From assembly GCF_000690055.1 (NCBI RefSeq), contig NZ_JJNZ01000070.1:1-56257 (forward strand): a stretch of 56,257 bases of DNA. Reading direction: 5' to 3'. A program made the position numbers and the translations under genes. Shown here piece after piece: positions 8,444 through 16,261 of the stretch. Source of the DNA: Pseudoalteromonas fuliginea. Lineage in GTDB: Bacteria > Pseudomonadota > Gammaproteobacteria > Enterobacterales > Alteromonadaceae. The notes below the pieces were generated by a model. That model saw only the letters and a program-made list of their open reading frames with translations. It was not told where the DNA came from and ran no database searches. Position 1 is the stretch's first letter, and each line of letters opens with the position of its first letter.

Positions 8444-10876
8444 ATGAAAAAAATATTTTGCGTAATCGCCATCATCGGACTTTCACTCACTATGTCGGCC
8501 TGTGGCGGCAGTAGTGATAAAAAAGCCGACACCGAAGTACAAGTCCCGCAGCAAAAGCCAATCGCTGTCATTGAGTTACAATCGCCCACGGAACAAACAT
8601 TTTCACTAGAAGCTGGCGCAGTACAAGTAACACTCAATGCTGATACAAGTACCAGTGCCGAAGGTACTAGCTTAACTTACACGTGGCAGCTTATTGAGCG
8701 ACCAGCTGCAAGTAAGTCAGATATTACCAGTGCAGACAGTGTAATAACTGAATTTACAGCTGATTTCCCCGGTGAATATGTAGTGAACTTAATCGTAAAC
8801 GATGGCACCAACAACAGCGAAGCTGTTCGTTTTACGCTCACTGCAACCAGCCCTTATCCAATTGCAATTACTGAGTCAATTTATAGTGTAAATTTGGGCA
8901 CTGATAGCATTGGTCTTGATGGTAGTCAAAGTGTAACACCGACTGGTGAAACCGGCTCATTAGCATACCAATGGGAGCTTATTGAAAAGCCAATAGATAG
9001 TACTGGCTATTTAAACAATGCAGATCAAAGTCAAAGTACTTTATTTGTTGATTTGGCCGGTGATTACAAACTGCAATTTATAGTGACTTATAATGGCATT
9101 GCCAGTGAATCCGTTAATGTTACGGTTAGTGTAGCTGAGGGTAATGCACCACCAGTTGCTAAAGCAGATGACATTACTATTATCTTAGGTGAAGAAGCCG
9201 TACTTGATGCCTCATCGAGTATTGATCCAGAAGGTGAGAAACTGCAATATCGCTGGCAATGGGGTTATAGCCCAACGGAACCTGATAATGCACCCTTGAC
9301 AAAACTTGACGGTGCAACAACCGCCAAAGTGCGTTTTACTCCACAAGCTGTAGCAAGTTATAAAGTCATGCTATTTGTATTTGATGGTACTCGAAAAAGT
9401 GAAGAAAAAGAAATAACTGTCACAGTCAATAAAAACCCTGAAGCGACAACCAATGCGGCACCTATTGGTGAGTTATCAGCAACTGGTTATTATCCGTCTT
9501 ACAGTATTGGTGAGCAAGAAGTTGGTCTTCGCGCTGAGTTTAACTTTACCGGTTATGATCCAGAAGGCGAAGCACTGCAAATTATCGACGCGACACTTGT
9601 TGAAAAACCTGAAGGTAGTGTTGCTGAGCTTGTTGATATTGGCTCTTGGAAACCGATGGGTAAAAAAATCCAAAAGTTAGATATAGCCGGTACTTATTTA
9701 GTTCGAATGGTGATTTCTGACGGCGAAAATCAAATTTCACTTGATGCTACGATGGAAGCAAAAGTAGGTAACGTTAATGCTCAGCCTTCAACAAGTGGTG
9801 TTAGTGCACAATCAAAATCAGTGTTGGTTGGTGATGCGTTAGTATTTGATGCTTCAAGTAGTGATCCTAATGATGACCCAATTACCTTTCATTGGGAGCT
9901 AACAGACAAACCAGATGGTAGTAATGCCACAATTGAAGCAGTGATCGAGCCAGAAAGTCAAGAGTATCGCCGTGCAAAAGTGATCACCGATGTGCCAGGC
10001 TCTTATACCGCACGTTTGATTGTAGAAGATGACCGTGGTTTATTTGCCAAAACATATGCGCAAGATAATGGTTTAGCTAAATTAACCAATACAACACCAG
10101 AGATCCGCTCGGTTGTGTGGGCACGTAACTGGGGACGCTTAAGCCCAGGTGAAGACTATTATCAAATTCTTACATGTATGTCGTTATTGCATCGCCCTGT
10201 GACAATTGATGCCGATGGTGATGAAGTCTTCACGCATGAAGAGCTGATCAGTGCACCTGAAGGCGGCGAGTTTACCAGCAGCCCAAGTGAGGCCGACTGT
10301 CCTAACACCCGAGGCCAAGTATTTACTAAACCAGGAACGTACACATTTAGATACTCTGCAACAGACTTAATTGATGATGCTCCACAGTATGATTTTGTAG
10401 TAAAAGTTGACCCAATAGCTGAGGCGAAAGGTGTTCGTTTACGTAGTTTAAATGACAATGATGAAAGCTTATGGCAGCCATTACCATATGAAAATATCCC
10501 TCCATTTGCGAATGACTTTTATGCAAGCTCTAAGCCTTTTCTTGAAGAAGGTTATGTAAGATGGTCGTTAACTGCAACTGATGCAGATTACACCATCGAA
10601 AACCTACATGTTAGTCATATCAATGGTGATTTAGAAAGCTTAACACCTCGCTTTGAAAACTTAATGCAAGGACAAGTTATTGCCAAAGGTGAGTCTGTTG
10701 AGTTTAAAACGTTACTACCAGTGGTAACGTGTGTTCGTAACGAAGAGGCATCAGAAGGATTTCATTTCTCATTCAGAATTAAAGAAATTCCTGAAATCAC
10801 TTTTGTATATGAAACATGGCGTACAGCTAACCAATCAAGCTTATTTTATGAGTGGACTGAGTGTGAAGAGGATTAG
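8444..10876 (+). CDS. Large PKD-repeat lipoprotein linked to the haem-type receptor
   Basis: This 810-residue predicted lipoprotein has the lipobox LTMSAC at Cys20 followed by GGSS. It contains roughly six immunoglobulin-like PKD-type repeats (about 38-130, 135-232, 235-330, 340-445, 450-555 and 560-670), marked by recurring TYTWQLIERP, YQWELIEKP and FHWELTDKP with matching PGEYVVNLIVNDG-type strands. A non-repeat C-terminal part (about 670-810) follows. Most of the few mature-region cysteines are in the last 240 residues. The gene starts 33 bp after the receptor stop with a strong AGGAGA site, so it is probably co-transcribed. It could be a surface-exposed accessory that captures haemoprotein or a structural adhesin. 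No catalytic motif was seen and the function is unknown. Confidence 0.8.
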   Translation: MKKIFCVIAIIGLSLTMSACGGSSDKKADTEVQVPQQKPIAVIELQSPTEQTFSLEAGAVQVTLNADTSTSAEGTSLTYTWQLIERPAASKSDITSADSVITEFTADFPGEYVVNLIVNDGTNNSEAVRFTLTATSPYPIAITESIYSVNLGTDSIGLDGSQSVTPTGETGSLAYQWELIEKPIDSTGYLNNADQSQSTLFVDLAGDYKLQFIVTYNGIASESVNVTVSVAEGNAPPVAKADDITIILGEEAVLDASSSIDPEGEKLQYRWQWGYSPTEPDNAPLTKLDGATTAKVRFTPQAVASYKVMLFVFDGTRKSEEKEITVTVNKNPEATTNAAPIGELSATGYYPSYSIGEQEVGLRAEFNFTGYDPEGEALQIIDATLVEKPEGSVAELVDIGSWKPMGKKIQKLDIAGTYLVRMVISDGENQISLDATMEAKVGNVNAQPSTSGVSAQSKSVLVGDALVFDASSSDPNDDPITFHWELTDKPDGSNATIEAVIEPESQEYRRAKVITDVPGSYTARLIVEDDRGLFAKTYAQDNGLAKLTNTTPEIRSVVWARNWGRLSPGEDYYQILTCMSLLHRPVTIDADGDEVFTHEELISAPEGGEFTSSPSEADCPNTRGQVFTKPGTYTFRYSATDLIDDAPQYDFVVKVDPIAEAKGVRLRSLNDNDESLWQPLPYENIPPFANDFYASSKPFLEEGYVRWSLTATDADYTIENLHVSHINGDLESLTPRFENLMQGQVIAKGESVEFKTLLPVVTCVRNEEASEGFHFSFRIKEIPEITFVYETWRTANQSSLFYEWTECEED

Positions 10877-10896
10877 TTGACCACAACAGATCAATG

Positions 10897-10939
10897 ACTC
10901 TAGGGTATGTTGAGCTCGAAACATCACACGCCCTAGAGT
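10897..10939. repeat. 43-bp inverted repeat with both ends of a dispersed element
   Basis: ACTCTAGGG (10897-10905) pairs perfectly with CCCTAGAGT (10931-10939). Reading inward from each side gives CTAGGGTATGTTGA and CTAGGGCGTGTGA. The same CTAGGGCGTGTTGA-like end occurs at 14529 and 53992. It looks like an internally deleted copy of that repeat. It could also serve as the hairpin terminating the PKD lipoprotein gene, although no T-tract follows. Confidence 0.55.
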
Positions 10940-10954
10940 AATATAAATCTATCT

Positions 10955-11050
10955 TGAGCAGCTATTTTCAGCGCTAACTGCGTTGAATTTACTTGCAATA
11001 GAGCAGCGATTGACGCGTAAATTCGACTTGTTTTCACTGAAAATCTCTGG
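10955..11050. repeat. Nested imperfect palindrome, possible large stem-loop
   Basis: ATTTTCAG (10964-10971) is inverted at 11037-11044. Inside it, GTTGAATTTAC (10982-10992) pairs with GTAAATTCGAC (11017-11027) with one mismatch, and GCAAT/ATTG pairing closes further in. Both the DNA and a transcript could fold into one long hairpin of about 80 bases. It lies between convergent genes and may be a repeat element or a terminator. Copies elsewhere in the genome cannot be assessed here. Confidence 0.5.
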
Positions 11051-11108
11051 CTAGAGAAAATAAATTTAAATATCACCATGATTCAATATGTTAGTAAATC
11101 TCTTAACC

Positions 11109-11120
11109 AGAGTTCAGGTT
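11109..11120. repeat. Dispersed 12-bp motif AGAGTTCAGGTT
   Basis: AGAGTTCAGGTT here is identical to one arm of the inverted repeat at 54036-54078. The context TTAACCagagttcaGGTTAA is itself a small palindrome. Related degenerate copies occur near 22645-22694 and 52766. The function is unknown. Confidence 0.5.
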
Positions 11121-11145
11121 AATTACCTTTAGTGACAGTTTCAGG

Positions 11146-12018
11146 TCAGTGCTTAGGTGTTGCCGACTTTTTATCTAGATACTGATTAAGCACGAGTGCC
11201 AATAAGATGATCGTACCACCTAGACTGAGTTTTATAATATCAGCGTCTCGGTTCCAAATAAGTATATTGATTATAATACCTGCCGGAATGAGTAAATTAT
11301 TCATAACTGCCAGTGCTCCAACATTGACAAGGGTTGCGCCTTTGTTCCATGCAAAATAGCCAAGGCCAGAGGCGATAGTACCTAAATAAATAAGTACCCC
11401 CCACTGGGTTGATGTGCTTGGCAGTTTGTTTGCATCGCCAAATGAAACGTAGCATACAATGGCGACAATTAGTGCCCCGATAAAAAACCACCCAAATAGA
11501 GCCTTATCATCAAGAGTATTGTTTGCCATTAAACGCTTGTAAGTTACTTGCCCAGTTGCGAAGCAAATATTGGCTGCTTGTACAAGTAATAAGCCAATCA
11601 AAAAGTGGCTATTTAAGTTCTTGTAACGAATAGCAACCGCGCCGCAAACAGCGATAAGTGCGACTACAAAAAATCGAGGGTTGAATTTTTTTTCAATTGC
11701 ATCGTTTAATAGGGTGATGTAGATAGGGGTCATTACAGTAAATAGCAGTACTTCAGGAACGGTTAAAAATAAAAATGAGTGGTAGTAAAAGCTATACATA
11801 ACACCAAGTTGTATAGCGCCAATCAGCATAAGCTTTAAGGCTAAAGGTTTAGGCGTTTGTTTAAGCTTTAAAAAAGGTAAAAAAATCAGTGTTGCCAGTG
11901 CTATGCGTATTAATACGCTAAACCAAGCGTCAACTTGTCCTGCTAAGTACACACCAATTAAACTAAACGAAAACGCCCATAGCAAAGTGACTGTAAATAA
12001 GTACTGCATAACCATCAT
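11146..12018 (-). CDS. EamA/DMT-superfamily transporter
   Basis: This 290-residue protein has about ten hydrophobic helices in two homologous EamA halves (about 5-130 and 140-280). The first half begins LLWAFSFSLIGVYLAGQVDAWFSVLIRIAL, the usual DMT start with a conserved Arg in the third helix. The second begins LLLVQAANICFATGQVTYKRLM. These exporters move amino acids, amines or other small metabolites; the substrate cannot be told from sequence. The initiator may be any of three closely spaced ATGs (12018, 12015, 12009) because no strong ribosome binding site discriminates them. It is separated from the upstream M3 peptidase gene by a clear terminator and is probably monocistronic. Confidence 0.83.
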   Translation of the reverse strand: MMVMQYLFTVTLLWAFSFSLIGVYLAGQVDAWFSVLIRIALATLIFLPFLKLKQTPKPLALKLMLIGAIQLGVMYSFYYHSFLFLTVPEVLLFTVMTPIYITLLNDAIEKKFNPRFFVVALIAVCGAVAIRYKNLNSHFLIGLLLVQAANICFATGQVTYKRLMANNTLDDKALFGWFFIGALIVAIVCYVSFGDANKLPSTSTQWGVLIYLGTIASGLGYFAWNKGATLVNVGALAVMNNLLIPAGIIINILIWNRDADIIKLSLGGTIILLALVLNQYLDKKSATPKH

Positions 12019-12072
12019 CTTTTAATAAATATTGAGCTAAGTTTATCTGTTATATGTGAGGGTATAAACAAT

Positions 12073-12094
12073 AAAAGCCCGCAAGCGGGCTTTT
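12073..12094 (-). terminator. Rho-independent terminator of the M3 peptidase gene
   Basis: AAAAGCCCG (12073-12081) and CGGGCTTTT (12086-12094) form a 9-bp stem with a CAAG loop, flanked by T/A runs on both strands. It lies 30 bp beyond the stop of the leftward M3 peptidase gene. Confidence 0.85.
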
Positions 12095-12123
12095 ATAAAA
12101 GTGAGCTTAATAAATTAAGTTAT

Positions 12124-14259
12124 TTACTCAACTAAACCACGGCGCTTAAGTAATGCGTCGGTAGTTGGTTTTTGACCTCTAAACTCAATGTAGCTTTGCA
12201 TTAAGTCGCGGCTGTTACCTTTTGATAGGATTTCTTTACGGAACTTGTCACCATTTTTACGTGTTAAGCCGCCGTTGTTTTCCATATGTGCAAAGGCATC
12301 TGCTGCAAACACTTCAGTCCATAGGTACGCGTAGTAACCTGCTGAATAACCACCTGCAAATGTGTGGCTAAAGAAGTTTGATTTGTAACGCGGTGGAACA
12401 GGGTAGTAAGCAATACCGTGTTTTTCTAGCGCGTCTTGTTCAAACTTTTGAACATCAGTAATTTTTTCATCAGAACCAAATGAATGCCATTCCATATCAA
12501 GTAGTGCAGCGGCTAAATATTCAGTAGTGCCGTAACCTTGGTTGAATTTTTGCGATTCAAGTACTTTATCAAGTAAAGCTTGTGGAATTGGCTCACCTGT
12601 TTTGTAATGCTTAGCGTAGTTAGCAAGTACCGTTGGTTCAATCATCCAATCTTCATTTGCTTGCGACGGAAATTCAACAAAGTCACGCGCCGTTGCAGTA
12701 CCCGCTAAGCTTGGGTATTTAACATCTGAGAATAAACCGTGTGCAGCATGACCAAATTCATGGAACATAGTAGACACTTCGTCAAACGTCATTAGCGTAG
12801 GTTCACCTGCAGCAGGTTTTGGAATGTTCTGCGCATTGTAAATAACTGGTTTAGTACCTTTTAAGCCACTTTCGCTTACGTATGCACTCATCCATGCACC
12901 GCCACGTTTACCTTCACGTGCATATGGGTCTAAGTAAAATAAGCCGATAGCACTGTTATCAGCGTTAAATACTTCGTATACAGTTACATCTTCATGATAA
13001 ACGGGAAGATCTTTACGTTCTTTAAACGTAATGCCATATAGTTTATTCATCGCGAAGAATAAACCGTCGTGAATTACCGACTGCATTTCAAAGTATGGCT
13101 TAACAAGTGCTGGGTCTAAGTTGTATTTTTCTGCTCGTACTTTTTCAGCATAAAAAGTCCAATCCCATGGTTTAAGCTCAAAGCTTTCGCCTGAATCGTT
13201 AATCACTTTTTGAATAGCGGCTGCTTCTATTTTGGCTTTTTCAACTGCTTTTGGCGCAAGGTCGTCTAGAATGCCATATACATTGTCAGTTGTTTGCGCC
13301 ATACGCGATGTCATTACATAAGAAGCCCAATCCTTATAACCTAAAAGCTCTGCTTTTTGAGCGCGTAGGTTGGTTTCTTTAATTATGATAGGGCCGTTAG
13401 TTTTTGCAGCACGATTTGCAGAAGCTTTAAAAATTTGCTCACGCAGGTCGCGGTTTTCAAGGCTGCTTAAAATAGGCTGTTGCGTTGTATTTACTAACGT
13501 GATCATGTAGCCGTCTTTACCCGCCTTTTTAGCAGAAGCTGCAAGACCTGCAATTTCACCTTCAGAAAGACCGGCTAATTTACTTTTATCAGTAACGACA
13601 ATGACGTCTTCTTTATATGATTTTAAAATGTTTTGTGAAAACGCGGTCGACAGTTGAGCTAGCTCTGAGTTAATTTCACGCATTTTAGCTTTTTCAGCGT
13701 CATTTAATTTAGCACCTGCTTTTACAAACTGCTTGTAGTAAAAGTCAACTAGACGTTGATCTTCAGCATTTAATTTATCTTGATTGTCATAAATTGTTTG
13801 TACGCGCTTAAATAATGCACCATTTAAGTAAATATCGTCTGAGTGAGCTGATAATACCGGCGCCATTTTTTCATCAATGCGCTGGTATTCGTCATCTGAA
13901 ATTAAACCCGATAAGTTGTAAAAAGCAGCCGATACGCGGTTCAATAACTCGCCTGATAGCTCCATTTTAACTAATGTATTTTCAAATGTTGCAGGTTTTG
14001 GGTTATTAGCAATAGCTTCAATTTGCGCTGTGTGCTGTGCAATACCAGCATCAAACGCTGTTTCGTAGTCTTTTGTGCCAAACTTATCAAATTCTGGCGC
14101 CATATATTGCAATGGGCTTGGTTTAAATAAAACATTGTTTGCGTTCATGTCTTGCACTTGTGCTGCGCCTTCTTCTGCCGTTTTTGTTGTTTCATCTGAT
14201 GAACAGGCCGATAGTATTAGGGCACTAGCAATAGTAGTGGCGATCAGTGTCTTACGCAT
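12124..14259 (-). CDS. M3-family metallopeptidase lipoprotein (Dcp-like peptidyl-dipeptidase)
   Basis: This 711-residue protein starts with a lipoprotein signal (ALILSAC, Cys19). The zinc motif HEFGHAAHG lies near residue 500 (HExxH with the downstream Glu in FVEFPSQANEDW), the thimet-oligopeptidase/Dcp signature. The rest, including the YAREGKRGGAWM and PPRYKSNFFSHTF segments, is typical full-length Dcp/oligopeptidase A architecture. It would remove dipeptides from the C-terminus of oligopeptides, here in the periplasm or at a membrane surface because of the lipid anchor, whereas E. coli Dcp is not a lipoprotein. It supports use of peptides as nutrients, in line with the peptide transporter at 32674. 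Monocistronic with its own terminator. Confidence 0.9.
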   Translation of the reverse strand: MRKTLIATTIASALILSACSSDETTKTAEEGAAQVQDMNANNVLFKPSPLQYMAPEFDKFGTKDYETAFDAGIAQHTAQIEAIANNPKPATFENTLVKMELSGELLNRVSAAFYNLSGLISDDEYQRIDEKMAPVLSAHSDDIYLNGALFKRVQTIYDNQDKLNAEDQRLVDFYYKQFVKAGAKLNDAEKAKMREINSELAQLSTAFSQNILKSYKEDVIVVTDKSKLAGLSEGEIAGLAASAKKAGKDGYMITLVNTTQQPILSSLENRDLREQIFKASANRAAKTNGPIIIKETNLRAQKAELLGYKDWASYVMTSRMAQTTDNVYGILDDLAPKAVEKAKIEAAAIQKVINDSGESFELKPWDWTFYAEKVRAEKYNLDPALVKPYFEMQSVIHDGLFFAMNKLYGITFKERKDLPVYHEDVTVYEVFNADNSAIGLFYLDPYAREGKRGGAWMSAYVSESGLKGTKPVIYNAQNIPKPAAGEPTLMTFDEVSTMFHEFGHAAHGLFSDVKYPSLAGTATARDFVEFPSQANEDWMIEPTVLANYAKHYKTGEPIPQALLDKVLESQKFNQGYGTTEYLAAALLDMEWHSFGSDEKITDVQKFEQDALEKHGIAYYPVPPRYKSNFFSHTFAGGYSAGYYAYLWTEVFAADAFAHMENNGGLTRKNGDKFRKEILSKGNSRDLMQSYIEFRGQKPTTDALLKRRGLVE

Positions 14260-14274
14260 AATAACTCCATAGAA

Positions 14275-14831
14275 AGATTAGCCGGAATAGGCTTTATGAG
14301 TTTAAAAACCCAGTTAACTTACCAAATTCTGATTTATATACAATAAAGTTTATCGATATTAAGCGGGATTTGAACGCAAATTAGCTAATAACAGGCATTT
14401 AGGTAGGTAAATACAGCTCTAAAACATCGTTTTAACTACTGCTGAGTATCAAAAGAGGCGCTGTTTATACATTTACTCTTGCTATGCAAGTAGACACCCT
14501 ATTTTATTACGATGCTCTAAAATGTAGGTTAGGGCGTGTTGAACTTTGGTGGTTGAACTTGCATCAGTATGTTTGGTTTTTAGGCAAGGCAGAGCCTATG
14601 AAGTGTGATTATTCCCCATAAATAGGCGATAACGTAGCACAAAGACCAAGCATGCGCTGCCCGTCGGGTTATTTCTAAGGACGATTAACTCTTTGTTGCT
14701 TACAGGATGTAGATAAGGGGCGTGAGCAGGATGTGGAAGCTTTGCTCGGTTTTTACTGAGCCCACTAGGTTACAAACCTCGCGCCACTTTTTAATAACTA
14801 GAGGGGACTTGCTGCAGTAAGAGTTAAATCA
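14275..14831. other. 557-bp intergenic region with a degenerate dispersed repeat
   Basis: The first half up to about 14525 shows no gene; it should hold the promoter of the leftward M3 peptidase. From 14529 a copy of the CTAGGGCGTGTTGA repeat family begins (AGGGCGTGTTGAACTTTGG, then AGGCAAGGCAGAGCCTA), followed by CATAAATAGGCGATAAC, TTAACTCTTTGTTGCT and GCTCGGTTTTTA. These blocks recur near 52600, 54000 and 56030. It appears to be a decayed non-autonomous element about 250-300 bp long with no coding content. Confidence 0.55.
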
Positions 14832-14963
14832 GTGCATATTGAACTTATTAACAGTGTGTTTAAGTTATATTATGACGTGCTAAACTTACCCAACACTGAA
14901 TCACTTTCACTCTATAGCGATTTAACTTTAAAGCGCTCCTTGCTTGTATTGGAAAATAAATGA
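14832..14963 (+). CDS. Possible 43-residue ORF translationally coupled to mscS
   Basis: From GTG at 14832 an open frame encodes 43 residues (beginning VHIELINSVFKLYYDVLNL and ending SLLVLENK). Its TGA overlaps the MscS ATG in the classic ATGA arrangement. A TAG closes the frame 36 bp further upstream, within the repeat. It could be a small leader peptide coupling translation into the channel gene, or the 3' stub of a gene whose front was replaced by the repeat. No family is recognised and the ribosome binding site is poor, so this is tentative. Confidence 0.3.
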   Translation: MHIELINSVFKLYYDVLNLPNTESLSLYSDLTLKRSLLVLENK

Positions 14964-15823
14964 CGTTAGAACACATAAACCAAATTCTTGCCTTTGTTGT
15001 ATTTAGTTACAGCGATGTACATATTACCGTTGCAAAAATCATTAAAGTACCTTTAATACTTTTCGCTATTTGGTTTGTTGTTACGCGTATTGGTAAGTTG
15101 ATAAAAAAAACCTTACTAGCAAAAAAGTTAAGCCAAGACGCGGTGCATTTATTCACTCGTATCTACTTTATTATAAGCATTGCGATTTTAGTTTTTACGT
15201 CCTTAGAAGTACTTAGTATCCCCGTTACTGCATTTGCATTCGTATCGGGCGCTATTGCTATTGGCGTTGGTTTTGGTGCACAAAATATTATCAACAACTT
15301 TATAAGTGGTTGGATACTTATGTGGGAGCGACCAATTCGTATTGGTGATTTTTTAGAAGTGGGTGATGCAAAAGGGGTTGTAGAGACAATAAATACACGT
15401 TCAACACGTATACGCCGAAACGATGGTGTGCATATGCTGATACCCAATAGCCAGCTATTAGAAAATACAGTAACTAACTGGACACTAATTGATGGTAATG
15501 CGCGTTCAGCGGTGAGCGTTGGTGTTGCATACGGATCGGACGTACTGCTGGTTAAAAAGCTAATTCAGCAAGTACTTGATGACCATGAAGCTATATTGGC
15601 TAATCCAAAGTCGTCAGTACTATTTGATGACTTTGCAGATAGCTCACTTGTATTTAACGCTATTTTTTGGGTGTGCGCAGAGTCGGAGACTATGCTTAGA
15701 AAAGTACGCAGTGATATTCGCTTTAGTATTTACGCTGTATTTGAAGAGCATGATGTAGTGATTGCTTTCCCGCAGCGTGATATTCATATAGATGGTGAAA
15801 TTGCACTTAAGCGTATCAAATAA
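14960..15823 (+). CDS. Small-conductance mechanosensitive channel, MscS family
   Basis: This 287-residue inner-membrane channel has hydrophobic helices at about 20-43, 57-75 and 80-110. The pore helix carries GAIAIGVGFGAQNIINNFISG, equivalent to MscS TM3 and the following hinge. The MscS beta domain follows (WERPIRIGDFLEVGDAKGVV, then STRIRRNDGVHMLIPNSQLL) and then the alpha/beta C-terminal domain. It would open under membrane tension to release solutes during osmotic downshock. Its length matches E. coli MscS (286) rather than the larger KefA/YnaI forms. The start overlaps a possible 43-residue ORF. A terminator lies 32 bp after the stop. Confidence 0.92.
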   Translation: MTLEHINQILAFVVFSYSDVHITVAKIIKVPLILFAIWFVVTRIGKLIKKTLLAKKLSQDAVHLFTRIYFIISIAILVFTSLEVLSIPVTAFAFVSGAIAIGVGFGAQNIINNFISGWILMWERPIRIGDFLEVGDAKGVVETINTRSTRIRRNDGVHMLIPNSQLLENTVTNWTLIDGNARSAVSVGVAYGSDVLLVKKLIQQVLDDHEAILANPKSSVLFDDFADSSLVFNAIFWVCAESETMLRKVRSDIRFSIYAVFEEHDVVIAFPQRDIHIDGEIALKRIK

Positions 15824-15854
15824 AAACATTCAGTTATCTGAATCCATAAAAAAT

Positions 15855-15878
15855 AAAGCTGCCGTGTGCAGCTTTTTT
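15855..15878 (+). terminator. Rho-independent terminator of mscS
   Basis: AAAGCTGC (15855-15862) and GCAGCTTT (15868-15875) form an 8-bp stem with a CGTGT loop followed by a run of T. Confidence 0.85.
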
Positions 15879-15951
15879 ATTTTCAAACTATGTTCCTGTT
15901 TTTTATTTTTGTTTAAAAAGTGCAAGTGGCTACTTTGTTTGGTGTTTTTTT

Positions 15952-15971
15952 ATAAGGACATATGTCCTTAT
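15952..15971. promoter_or_regulatory. 20-bp perfect palindrome, possible operator
   Basis: ATAAGGACATATGTCCTTAT is a perfect 20-bp palindrome in the 438-bp gap before the TonB receptor at 16262. It is followed by no T-tract and lies beyond the mscS terminator, so a dimeric repressor or activator site is more likely than a terminator. The regulator is unknown. Confidence 0.45.
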
Positions 15972-16261
15972 TTGTTGTGTTTTATGCCTTTAAATGTATA
16001 AAAATGGCATAACGTGTAGTTAAATGTTGCAAAAGAGTTTACTTTTTTGCTCATCTTTTTGCAGTAAAATTATTACGTGGTGGTATAATATCGATCGTTC
16101 GTTCAGCCTTATAACATCGTTTTTGTACTCTCGATAATAAGGTCCGCGCAGCCTATAGCAAGACGCGAAAAATTGGTCGAACCCGCAATCTACCTCCATG
16201 GTATAAATTGCGCAACACATAAACCGTTGAATAAGAGTGCACACAAAAGGTTAAACCCAAC
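15972..16261. promoter_or_regulatory. Long leader/promoter region of the second TonB receptor
   Basis: No credible gene was seen. A TATAAT hexamer near 16083 with TTGCAG about 19 bp upstream is a candidate promoter, and TATAAA near 16202 is another. If transcription starts near 16095, the 5' leader is about 165 bases, long enough for post-transcriptional control. No Fur box as good as those near 4031 or 5632 was found. Confidence 0.35.

Noticed and set aside
15792..16001. 69-residue ORF over the mscS 3' end and terminator
   Set aside because: It reads through the mscS end and the terminator hairpin and is low-complexity Phe/Leu/Lys sequence.
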